This document shows, piece by piece, positions 17,259-24,528 of a stretch of 64,000 nucleotides of DNA; the first letter of the stretch is position 1, and every line of letters starts with the position of its first letter. The DNA comes from Streptomyces sp. SID12488 (GTDB lineage: Bacteria > Actinomycetota > Actinomycetes > Streptomycetales > Streptomycetaceae). The stretch is taken from the NCBI RefSeq assembly GCF_010548275.1, contig NZ_JAAGLT010000005.1, positions 331,555 to 395,554 of the forward strand. The letters are read 5' to 3'. The position numbers and the translations under genes are program-made. The notes under the pieces are model-generated. The model did not search any database and was not told the DNA's origin. It saw only the letters and a list, made by a program, of their open reading frames with translations.

Positions 17259-19540
17259 CCACGGAGCCCGACACCACGGAGGAAGCCGAGCCGGGGACCC
17301 CGGGCGCCCCCGAGGAGGCCGCCCAGGACACGGCGGACGATCCGTCGACCGAAACCGCCGAAACCGCCGAGAACACCGAGCAGACCGGGTCCACCGCAAC
17401 CGCCGACGCCGACGGTGGCGCCTCCGCGCAGTTGTCCGAGGCCGAGGCCGAGCTGGCCGCGCAGCGGGAACTCCGGGAGCGGATCGAGCGGCGCAAGGCC
17501 GAGAAGCAGGGGCCGATCGCGAGCGGCACCAAGCTCACCGGTACGGCCGCCGATCTGATGGCGGCCGTCCGGGCCGTGGAGAGCGGTGAGAAGCCCGCCG
17601 CGGCCATCGCCTTCCGCGCACCGGAGTCCCGGCCCGCGTCCGGGTCCGGAGCGCCTGCCGCACAACCCTCCGTCTCCCCCTCCCTCGCGCCCTCCGCCTC
17701 GGCCGTTCCCGCGCGGCGGCCCCAGCCCGCCGCGCCGGTCGTCGGCGACCCGAAGGCCGTAGACGCCGTGCGGGGCGTATTGACGGAAGGCGGCGCGCCG
17801 GACACGCTCGCGCCGCAGGTGGTGTCCACGCTCGGCGAAGGAGCGGACGGACAACTGCACGCGGATCCCTGGCAGTTGCTCCGCGTCGCCGGGGTGCGGC
17901 CCGAGCAGGCCGACGGGTTCGCGCGGGCACTGCTCGGCGCCGAGTGCGGTCCGGACGACGAGCGGCGGGGCCGGGCGCTCACGGTGTGGCTACTGGAGCA
18001 GGCCGCCCTGGCCGGACACACGGTGCTGGACGCCGCCGCCCTCACCACCGCGCTCACCCAGCGCGGCGTGCCCGACCCGGACACCGCCGTGCAGAGCACG
18101 GTCGCGGAGGGCGAGGCCCTGGAGTTCCAGGACGCGGTCGAGGAAGCCGCGGTACCCGCTGCGGACAGACAGAACGCGGAGGAGGACACGGACGACGAGG
18201 ACAGCGAGGACCCCGAGCGCCCTGTTCGTGTGCTCATCGGGCTGGAGCGGTACGCGCTCGCCGAGGAGAGCCTTGCCGACGGACTCGCCCGGATCGTCAA
18301 CTCGCTGCCCAAGGAGGCGTCCGAGGACTGGGAGTCGTCGGCCGGGGCGTCGGGTACCGGCTCCGCGGCCGAGTTGATCCGTGCCGTCGCCGGGCACGGG
18401 CTCGTGCTGCACACCGGCGGTGACACGGCGCGCGCCGAACCGGCCGCCCTCGTCACCGCGGCCCGTTCCCTGGGCCTGCGCGTCTGCGCGGCGGCCCACA
18501 CACCCGACGGGCGCCGCCGTTTCGCGGCACTCCTCGCGCCCGAGGACGCCTCCGACGCGGACTCGGAGCGGAACTCGGAGCCGGAGTCCGTCGTCACCGT
18601 CGCCGGGTTGCTGGCCGGGGCCGAAGGGCCCGGGCGGGACGCGGACGGGGCGTTCGCGCTCGATCTGCTGGTCGTGCTGGACGCGCCGCAGCTCGACGTG
18701 GAGAGCGCGGCGATGCTCGTGGAGTCGCTGCCCGACGGCGCCAGGCTGCTGCTGAGCGGTGATCCGGCGGTGCTGTGGTCGGCGGGGCCGGGCCGGGTCT
18801 TCGCCGATCTGCTCGCCGCACGCGCGTGCCCGCACATCGTCTCGCGCACGCCCGATCCCGGCCCGATCGGTGAACTCGTCTCGGGCGTCTCCGTCGGCGA
18901 GCTCACCCAGGTCGAGGCGCCCGGCAAGGAGGTCGTGATCGTCCCTGTGCGGGACGCCGGCGAGGCGGTGCACCGGACCGTGCAGCTCGTCGCGGACTCG
19001 TTGCCCAGGGCACTCGGAGTACCGCCGGAGCAGACCCAGGTGATTACCCCGGGGCATGGCGGCGCGGCGGGCACACGCGCGCTCAACTCCGCCCTCAAGG
19101 AGCGGCTGAACCCCGGCCCGGGCCGCTTCGGCGGCTTCGACCCGGGTGACCGGATCGCGTACTCCCCCGCGCCGGGGCGGACGGTGCCCGGGCAGATCGT
19201 CAGGGCCGACGCGGAAGGACTGCACCTGGAGTGCGGCGGCTCCCCCGTCGTCGTACCGAAGGAGCGGGTCGAGCTGAGCGTGCGGCACGGGTGGGCGCTC
19301 ACCGCGCACCAGGCAGTGGGGCTGCACTGGCCGGCCACCGTCGTGGTGCTGCCCGGGGACGCGGCCCCGTCACTGACCCGCCCCTGGGTCTACACGGCCT
19401 TCGGCCGCGCCGAGCGTCATCTCTCCGTGGTGCACGGCGTGGACCAGGCGCTGGCCCACGCGGTCGCGGAGGTCCCGGCGAAGGCCCGTACGACGCGGCT
19501 GCCGGGCCTGCTCGGAGCCCAGGTCCCGCCGACAGGCTGA
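17255..19540 (+). CDS. RecD2-like protein with degenerate helicase motifs (helix-hairpin-helix type)
   Basis: Large protein of 761 residues. Residues 1-160 are acidic, low complexity and partly coiled (AELAAQRELRERIERRKAEKQ). Residues 160-320 look like the helix-hairpin-helix and winged-helix N-terminal part of RecD2 helicases (DPWQLLRVAGVRPEQADGFA). Residues about 385-660 align by eye to the helicase core. The P-loop position reads LHTGGDTARAEP instead of TGGPGTGKTT, Walker B reads LLVVLDAPQLD instead of VDE, and later motifs are ARLLLSGDPAVL and HGWALTAHQAVG. The key Lys and the catalytic Glu are absent, so ATP hydrolysis is unlikely. Translation is coupled to the reductase, and a strong terminator follows. 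Confidence 0.7.
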   Translation: MTTEPDTTEEAEPGTPGAPEEAAQDTADDPSTETAETAENTEQTGSTATADADGGASAQLSEAEAELAAQRELRERIERRKAEKQGPIASGTKLTGTAADLMAAVRAVESGEKPAAAIAFRAPESRPASGSGAPAAQPSVSPSLAPSASAVPARRPQPAAPVVGDPKAVDAVRGVLTEGGAPDTLAPQVVSTLGEGADGQLHADPWQLLRVAGVRPEQADGFARALLGAECGPDDERRGRALTVWLLEQAALAGHTVLDAAALTTALTQRGVPDPDTAVQSTVAEGEALEFQDAVEEAAVPAADRQNAEEDTDDEDSEDPERPVRVLIGLERYALAEESLADGLARIVNSLPKEASEDWESSAGASGTGSAAELIRAVAGHGLVLHTGGDTARAEPAALVTAARSLGLRVCAAAHTPDGRRRFAALLAPEDASDADSERNSEPESVVTVAGLLAGAEGPGRDADGAFALDLLVVLDAPQLDVESAAMLVESLPDGARLLLSGDPAVLWSAGPGRVFADLLAARACPHIVSRTPDPGPIGELVSGVSVGELTQVEAPGKEVVIVPVRDAGEAVHRTVQLVADSLPRALGVPPEQTQVITPGHGGAAGTRALNSALKERLNPGPGRFGGFDPGDRIAYSPAPGRTVPGQIVRADAEGLHLECGGSPVVVPKERVELSVRHGWALTAHQAVGLHWPATVVVLPGDAAPSLTRPWVYTAFGRAERHLSVVHGVDQALAHAVAEVPAKARTTRLPGLLGAQVPPTG

Positions 19541-19554
19541 CCAGGACGAAAACG

Positions 19555-19599
19555 ACGGCGGCGGTCGTGGGAAACAGGGTTTCCCACGACCGCCGCCGT
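19555..19599. terminator. Strong bidirectional hairpin terminator
   Basis: Perfect 21-bp inverted repeat (19555-19575 with 19579-19599) and a 3-base AGG loop, between the convergent RecD2-like gene and the acidic-protein gene. Confidence 0.88.
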
Positions 19600-19622
19600 C
19601 CGGACGTCCGATCTCCGGCCGG

Positions 19623-20345
19623 CTAGCGCCGGCGGTCGGCGTCCAGTGGTTCCAGATCCTCGTCCTCGCCCAGGCCCGCTACCACCAGGTCGGGATCGAG
19701 TTCGTCCTCCAGCAGGTCGTCGTCCTCGATGACGTCGTCGGCGTCGTCGTCGAAGACCGCGCTGACGTCGAAACGGCAGACCACCCGCTCCGCGTCGACC
19801 TGGTCGAAGGGAGCCTCCAGCCACTCACCGGGGTCGGCCGGCTCGTCCGCGGCCGTCACCCACAGTGTGGAGTCGGCCTCCTCGAGGCCGAACTCCTTGT
19901 GCCGGGAGGCGATCTCGTCCGGCTCGAACTCGCCGAACAGGATGCCCAGCGCCCCGTGCACCGTGCCGGCGGCCCCGGCGCCCGTGCCGTCGTCGTCCAC
20001 GGCCTCCACCCGCTGTGCCTGCGCCAGCAGTCGTTGCGGCTCCACCACGGCGTAGTCGCGGCGGATGAGCACACTCAGCGCGTTCGGCTCCTCGGGGCCC
20101 GCGTACGGCGGCAGCGCGTCGTCCGTACCCGGGATCTCGAAGGGGGTGACCTCGTCATAGCGGTCGTAGAGCAGCTCGTCGTACACCTCGGCGGCAGCGG
20201 CCAGCTGGTTGAACGCCTCATAGACATCGGGGTCGTCCTCCCCTGACCGGCGTTCGACCGCCGCCAGGTGGCGGTCGAGCGCGGTCTTCACCGCCTCGGC
20301 GGCGGCGCGTACCTCGGCAGCGGTGGGCTGCGCAGCATCAGACAT
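19623..20345 (-). CDS. Conserved acidic hypothetical protein
   Basis: Protein of 240 residues that I do not recognise beyond being a Streptomyces conserved protein. The N-terminal half is helical (AAEVRAAAEAVKTALDRHLAAVE). The middle carries DELLYDRYDEVTPFEI and a predicted alpha/beta region (LSVLIRRDYAVVEPQRLL). The last 45 residues are extremely acidic (FDDDADDVIEDDDLLEDEL). ATG at 20345 is chosen by coding character; a 28-residue upstream extension is open but looks non-coding. It is divergent from the DUF5703 gene with a 47-bp gap. No function can be assigned. Confidence 0.75.
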   Translation of the reverse strand: MSDAAQPTAAEVRAAAEAVKTALDRHLAAVERRSGEDDPDVYEAFNQLAAAAEVYDELLYDRYDEVTPFEIPGTDDALPPYAGPEEPNALSVLIRRDYAVVEPQRLLAQAQRVEAVDDDGTGAGAAGTVHGALGILFGEFEPDEIASRHKEFGLEEADSTLWVTAADEPADPGEWLEAPFDQVDAERVVCRFDVSAVFDDDADDVIEDDDLLEDELDPDLVVAGLGEDEDLEPLDADRRR

Positions 20346-20392
20346 AGTGCAGACGCTATCCGTACCGGGCCTCTGCCCGCACAATAGATGCG

Positions 20393-20581
20393 ATGCCGGA
20401 ATACGAATTTGTCGACGTGTACGTACCACGCGGGGTCACCCGCAAGGAGGCGACACGTCTGCTCACGGACCATGCCGAGTACGGACACTGGGAGTTGGAC
20501 CGCCTGAGCCTGCTGCGCGACGGCAGCCGCAGGGTGCGGTTGCGTCGGCGGATCATCCGCCAGGTGCGGGCCACGTGGTGA
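20393..20581 (+). CDS. DUF5703 family small protein
   Basis: 62-residue basic protein (PEYEFVDVYVPRGVTRKEA ... RRVRLRRRIIRQVRATW). It matches a short Streptomyces family placed beside the chaplin locus, known as DUF5703. It has no signal peptide or membrane segment and its role is unknown. A 17-bp hairpin follows 14 bp after the stop. Confidence 0.82.
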   Translation: MPEYEFVDVYVPRGVTRKEATRLLTDHAEYGHWELDRLSLLRDGSRRVRLRRRIIRQVRATW

Positions 20582-20595
20582 GGTGACACCTCGAA

Positions 20596-20633
20596 AACGG
20601 AGCGGGCCCCGCGTCTGCGGGGCCCGCTCCGTT
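20596..20633. terminator. Hairpin terminator between DUF5703 and chaplin genes
   Basis: 17-bp perfect stem (20596-20612 with 20617-20633) and a GTCT loop. It lies between convergent genes and may stop transcription from both sides. Confidence 0.85.
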
Positions 20634-20703
20634 CAGCACGCCGCCGGGCGGCAGTGCGGTGTCTTCCTCCCGTTCGTGCGGAATTACCGCATTCCGTACG
20701 GTT

Positions 20704-21972
20704 CTACGCCGAGGGGCGTGACTTGCGGTAGAGGACTGTGCCCGCGAGCAGCATGCCCGCACCCACCGGCAGGGCGACGCCCAGCGGCAGGTCACCGCCG
20801 GTGTGCGCGAGCTGCGCGGCGGACCGGGGCTGCGGAACGGTCCGCGCACCGCTCTGGTCGACGTACGTGGGGCCGGCCGGAGGCGTCACACCGTGCGCGG
20901 TACTGGGCGGCGACACCGGCCTGACGGGAGTGGCCGGCTGGGCCGGGATTCCCGGGTGGTGCGGGGTGGCCGGGTGCTGCGGGTGTCCGGGCGTCTGCGG
21001 GGTCTCCGGGAGCTGGGGAGTGCCCGGGGAACCCGGCTGCGCGGGGCCGCCCGGGAGCTGGGGGCTTTCGGGCTGGTGCGGCGGCTGCGGGTGTCCGGGC
21101 TGCTCGGGGCCGCTCGGACCGGCCGGGGGCGGAGTCTCGTCACCGTAGCCCGACGGCGGGGCCTCCTCACCGTAGCCCGGAGGCGGCGCCTGGTGGCCGC
21201 CGCCCGCGTGGTCCCCGGTGGTCGAGCAGTCGTTGCCCATCGCCGGGTTGAGCAGGCCGACGACGTCGACGGTGTTTCCGCAGAGGTTGACCGGTGCGTC
21301 GACCGGGGCCTCCACATGGTTGCCGGAACCGACACCCGGGGAGTCGGTGGCGTATCCGCCGGCGTACGAGCCCTCCCAGCCGTGCCAGTCGGCCCAGTCA
21401 CCGGAGCCGCCGGGGCTCCCCGGATACCCGAATCCACCCGGGCCGCCCGAGTCGCCGTACCCGCCCTGGCCGCCGTACCCATCGTGACCGCCGTAGCCGC
21501 CAGGCGAGCCGTAGCCGCCGGGCGAGCCGTAGCCGCCGGGCGAGCCGTGCCCGCCGTAACCGCCGTCGTCGCCGTACCCCCCGGACGAGCCGTGACCTCC
21601 CTGGCCGCCATGACCACCCTGGTTGCCATGACTGCCCTGGCCCCCGTGCTGGCCCTGGTTGCCGTGCTGGCCCTGGTTGCCGTGGCCGCCTTGGTTGCCG
21701 TGGCCGCCGCTGCCCTTGCCGCCGCCTCCGCCGTTGGCGCACTTGTTGCCCATCGCCGGGTTGAGCAGACCGACGCCGCTCACGGTGTTGCCGCAGGCGT
21801 TGACCGGCACGCTCACCGGCGCGCTCACCGTATTGCCGGACAGCACGCCCGGCGAGTTGGAGGCGGCGGCGTTCGCACCCGAGTCCGCGTGCGCCTGGGC
21901 GCCGCCGGCGGCGGCCATCACGCCTGTCGCGGCCGCCACGGTCATCAGGCCCTTGCGGGTGACCTGTCGCAT
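20704..21972 (-). CDS. chpC: Long chaplin, cell-wall anchored (ChpC-like), with expanded linkers
   Basis: Secreted hydrophobic coat protein for aerial hyphae, 422 residues. It has a signal peptide (residues 1-29, ending AQAHA) and two chaplin domains at about residues 38-78 and 215-255. Each domain has the paired-Cys pattern NACGNTVSGVGLLNPAMGNKC or NLCGNTVDVVGLLNPAMGNDC. The C terminus is a sorting signal: LAHTG, a hydrophobic helix and RKSRPSA. The linkers are unusual. Between the domains lie about 130 residues of HGNQG and GGYGSP repeats, and after domain two about 120 Pro/Gln-rich residues. From memory, S. coelicolor long chaplins are much shorter. The two-domain, LAxTG-type form predicts covalent attachment by class E sortase. 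Gene order next to chpH matches S. coelicolor chpC-chpH. Confidence 0.92.
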   Translation of the reverse strand: MRQVTRKGLMTVAAATGVMAAAGGAQAHADSGANAAASNSPGVLSGNTVSAPVSVPVNACGNTVSGVGLLNPAMGNKCANGGGGGKGSGGHGNQGGHGNQGQHGNQGQHGGQGSHGNQGGHGGQGGHGSSGGYGDDGGYGGHGSPGGYGSPGGYGSPGGYGGHDGYGGQGGYGDSGGPGGFGYPGSPGGSGDWADWHGWEGSYAGGYATDSPGVGSGNHVEAPVDAPVNLCGNTVDVVGLLNPAMGNDCSTTGDHAGGGHQAPPPGYGEEAPPSGYGDETPPPAGPSGPEQPGHPQPPHQPESPQLPGGPAQPGSPGTPQLPETPQTPGHPQHPATPHHPGIPAQPATPVRPVSPPSTAHGVTPPAGPTYVDQSGARTVPQPRSAAQLAHTGGDLPLGVALPVGAGMLLAGTVLYRKSRPSA

Positions 21973-22108
21973 TGCTGCATCCCTGCCTTCACATGGTGTG
22001 TCGTGAACCTTCCGGAACGACCTGTCGGCCCCGGAGCGCAGAAAGCGTTCCGGGGCCGACAGGCTCAGACTCACTGGGAGTCAGAACCTCACGAGGTGAG
22101 GTGCAGCA

Positions 22109-22342
22109 TCAGTTGTTGACGCAGGTGTTGCCGAAGGCGGGGTTCAGCAGCCCGATCACGGAGATCGTGTTGCCGCAGACGTTCACCGGGACGTGAACGG
22201 GAACCTGAACGACGTTGCCGGACAGGACACCCGGGGAGCCCACGGCAGCACCCTGGGCACCCGCGTCGGCGACAGCCAGGCCCGCACCCGCGAGAACCAG
22301 ACCACCGGTGGCAGCCGCAGCGGCGACGATCTTCTTGATCAT
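22109..22342 (-). CDS. chpH: Short chaplin ChpH
   Basis: 77-residue secreted amphiphilic protein that assembles into amyloid-like films on aerial structures. It has a signal peptide to about residue 26 (KKIVAAAAATGGLVLAGAG, then AVADA) and a single chaplin domain with both cysteines (NVCGNTISVIGLLNPAFGNTC). ATG at 22342 has AAGGAG six bases upstream. The size equals that of ChpH in S. coelicolor. It lies 136 bp before chpC in the same direction and probably has its own promoter. Confidence 0.95.
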   Translation of the reverse strand: MIKKIVAAAAATGGLVLAGAGLAVADAGAQGAAVGSPGVLSGNVVQVPVHVPVNVCGNTISVIGLLNPAFGNTCVNN

Positions 22343-22563
22343 TATTTTCTCCTTGTTGGCAATGCGATCCCGAGTAGCGGACCGCATCACCAGTAACGAG
22401 GAGGGGGCATTAGGGCTACGACCCTATGAGCGCATTCACTCTTCTCAGTCACCCACGCACACGCGGACGATTATTGGAGTGTCGTTCAATCGGGTAATTC
22501 CGGGCGCATTCACGGGTGTTGGGAACGGGGAGAACTCCCGGGAACACAGGCCCAGCACGGGAT

Positions 22564-23889
22564 TCAGGATGCCCCGATGAAGCGGTCGAGCACACGCACC
22601 CCGAATTTCAGCGCGTCGACCGGCACCCGTTCGTCAACACCGTGGAACATGCCCGCGAAGTCCAGCTCCGGCGGCAGCTTCAGCGGCGCGAAGCCGAAGC
22701 AGCGGATGCCGAGGTCCGCGAAGGACTTGGCGTCGGTACCGGCCGAGAGCATGTACGGCACGGCCCGGGCGATCGGGTCCTCGGCGACCAGCGCGGTCTG
22801 CATGGCGTCCACGAGCGCCCCGTCGAAGGAGGTCTCCAGGGCCTTGTCGGCGTGCACGTCCTCGCGCTTCACGTTCGGGCCGAGGATACGGTCCAGGTCG
22901 GCGAGGAACTCCTCCTCGTAGCCGGGCAGGTAACGGGCGTCGATGTGCGCGGTGGCCTGGCCCGGAATGACGTTGACCTTGTAACCGGCGCCCAGCTGGG
23001 TCGGGTTGGCGGTGTTCTGCAGCGAGGCGCCGATCAGCTTGGCGATACCGCCGAGCTTGGCGAGCGTCGCGTCCATGTTCTCGGGGTCCAGTTCGGTGCC
23101 CAGCGCGTCGCCGAGTTCGTCGAGGAAGTGCCGGAGGGTCTTGGTGACCCGGACGGGGAACTTGTGCCGGCCGAGGCGTCCGACGGCCTCCGACAACTCG
23201 GTGATCGCGTTGTCCTTGTGGATCATCGAACCGTGTCCGGCGGTGCCGTCGACGGTCAGCTTCATCCAGTGCATGCCCTTCTGGGCCGTCTCCACCAGAT
23301 ACAGCCGCAGGTTCTCGTTGACGGTGAAGGAGAACCCGCCGACCTCGCCGATCGCCTCCGTCACGCCCTCGAACAGGTCGGGGTGCTTGTCCACGAGGTG
23401 CCGCGCGCCCCACGTACCACCCGCCTCCTCGTCCGCGAGGAAGGCGAGGACGATGTCGCGCGGGGGCTTGCGGCCGGTGCGCAGCCGGTCACGGACGACC
23501 GCGAGGGTCATCGCGTCCATGTCCTTCATGTCGACCGCACCCCGGCCCCACACGCACCCGTCCGCGATCTCGCCCGAGAACGGGTGATGGGTCCAGTCCG
23601 CCGCGTTGGCCGGTACGACGTCGGTGTGGCCGTGGATGAGCAGCGCCGGCCGGGACCGGTCCTCGCCCTCGATGCGCGCCACGGTGGAGGCGCGCCCCTT
23701 GTGCGACTCGAAGATCCGCGGCTCCAGACCCACCTCGGCGAGCTTCTCGGCGACGTACTCGGCGGCCTTGCGTTCACCGGGCCCCGAGTGGTCGCCGAAG
23801 TTGCTGGTGTCGATCTGGATGAGCTCGCGACAGAGGTCCACGACCTCGTCCTCGCCGGTGACGCCTCTGGTCGTGTCCGTCCCGCTCAC
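22564..23889 (-). CDS. M20 family metallopeptidase (dipeptidase/deacetylase type)
   Basis: Cytoplasmic two-zinc amidohydrolase of 441 residues. Visible features are the zinc ligand and catalytic pattern LLIHGHTDVVP (His and catalytic Asp), GRGAVDMKD (bridging Asp), the general-base pair LADEEAGG, the dimerisation-domain His in GTAGHGSMIH and the final His in GMFHGVDERV. GTG at 23889 has GGGAGGT six bases upstream. Family members remove acyl or amino-acid groups from small peptides or N-acyl amino acids. The exact substrate is unknown. Confidence 0.9.
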   Translation of the reverse strand: MSGTDTTRGVTGEDEVVDLCRELIQIDTSNFGDHSGPGERKAAEYVAEKLAEVGLEPRIFESHKGRASTVARIEGEDRSRPALLIHGHTDVVPANAADWTHHPFSGEIADGCVWGRGAVDMKDMDAMTLAVVRDRLRTGRKPPRDIVLAFLADEEAGGTWGARHLVDKHPDLFEGVTEAIGEVGGFSFTVNENLRLYLVETAQKGMHWMKLTVDGTAGHGSMIHKDNAITELSEAVGRLGRHKFPVRVTKTLRHFLDELGDALGTELDPENMDATLAKLGGIAKLIGASLQNTANPTQLGAGYKVNVIPGQATAHIDARYLPGYEEEFLADLDRILGPNVKREDVHADKALETSFDGALVDAMQTALVAEDPIARAVPYMLSAGTDAKSFADLGIRCFGFAPLKLPPELDFAGMFHGVDERVPVDALKFGVRVLDRFIGAS

Positions 23890-24076
23890 GCTGCTACCTC
23901 CCGCTGTTCCTGCTGGTGGTCATCACCCATCCTCCCTCTCCACCCGCCGCACCCCAAGGCCGGTCCGGGCCCGTCACACACCGTTCACGCGGCGACAGGG
24001 GGTGACCGGCCACCCCGGAAAGCCTGGTAATGTTTCCTTCGTCGCCACGGGGGAAATCCCGCGCGACAGACACCTT

Positions 24077-24161
24077 GTCCGGGTGGCGGAATGGCAGACG
24101 CGCTAGCTTGAGGTGCTAGTGCCCTTTATCGGGCGTGGGGGTTCAAGTCCCCCCTCGGACA
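24077..24161 (+). tRNA. tRNA-Leu (GAG)
   Basis: 85-nt class II tRNA. The acceptor stem is GTCCGGG with CTCGGAC, and the discriminator is A at 24161. The D arm holds GGCGGAATGG. The anticodon stem is CTAGC/GCTAG with loop TTGAGGT, giving anticodon GAG. A long variable arm (GTGCCCTTTATCGGGCG) and T loop GTTCAAGTC follow. CCA is not encoded. No integrase or element border is visible next to it. Confidence 0.97.
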
Positions 24162-24184
24162 CTTGCTCTCGTTCAGTCGCTGAG

Positions 24185-24208
24185 ACCCCACTCGATGTGG
24201 GGTTTTTT
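24185..24208 (+). terminator. Intrinsic terminator after tRNA-Leu
   Basis: Stem ACCCCAC/GTGGGGT (24185-24191, 24197-24203) with loop TCGAT and a true T-run at 24203-24208, which is rare in this genome. Confidence 0.88.
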
Positions 24209-24528
24209 GCGTTCCACCACATACCCCGAGCTGTCGCTGTACAGCGGTCACAGCCGACCATTTGCCCGGATTTGCGCCGAGTGTGGGCGATATCTCGTCC
24301 ATCCATGCGACCACGAAGATCACCAGGTCAGGGCGTCGGCCACAGCTCCGGCACCCCCGGCGCACCCCCCGTGCGGCCCTCTCACCTGGCAGGCGCACTG
24401 GCGCGAGCCTAGGCTCGTACTAAAATTTCTGGCTTGTTACGGAACGGAGCTGGAGACGGACAACCCCAGGCATACCTGCGGGCCCCGCCAGCGACCCGGA
24501 GGTTTCCGGGAACGAGACGCGAGGACTG
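24209..24528. other. Gene-free leader of the NRPS-like gene
   Basis: 320 bp without a gene. It holds a perfect 14-bp palindrome CGAGCCTAGGCTCG (24404-24417), followed at once by an AT-rich patch with TAAAAT (24421-24426) that could be a -10 hexamer. No good -35 is seen. The palindrome is a candidate operator for the gene that starts at 24529. Confidence 0.5.

Noticed and set aside
17170..19338. Antisense open frame of 722 codons opposite the RecD2-like gene
   Set aside because: It is a shadow of high G+C third positions, Ser/Ala-rich without domain, and the sense gene has coupling and a terminator.
21400..21740. Regular short repeats in the chaplin linker, as a CRISPR or VNTR array
   Set aside because: The repeats are coding, imperfect, 9-18 bp and without unique spacers; they encode GYGSP and HGNQG units.
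20803..22119. Plus-strand open frame over the chaplin gene
   Set aside because: It is antisense to the chaplin. The sense frame carries signal peptide, Cys pairs and sorting signal, and the antisense is repeat-derived low complexity.
22411..22426. TAGGG-CTACGA-CCCTA inverted repeat upstream of chpH
   Set aside because: The arms are only 5 bp and the symmetry is common by chance; there is not enough to call it an operator.
24077..24161. tRNA-Leu as an integration site of a mobile island
   Set aside because: No integrase, no duplicated tRNA 3' end and no change of codon use next to it were seen.
24126..24398. Open minus-strand frame of 90 codons ending CPRGDLNPHAR
   Set aside because: It reads through tRNA-Leu in antisense. 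The RGDLNPHA ending is the well-known false translation of Leu/Ser tRNA genes.
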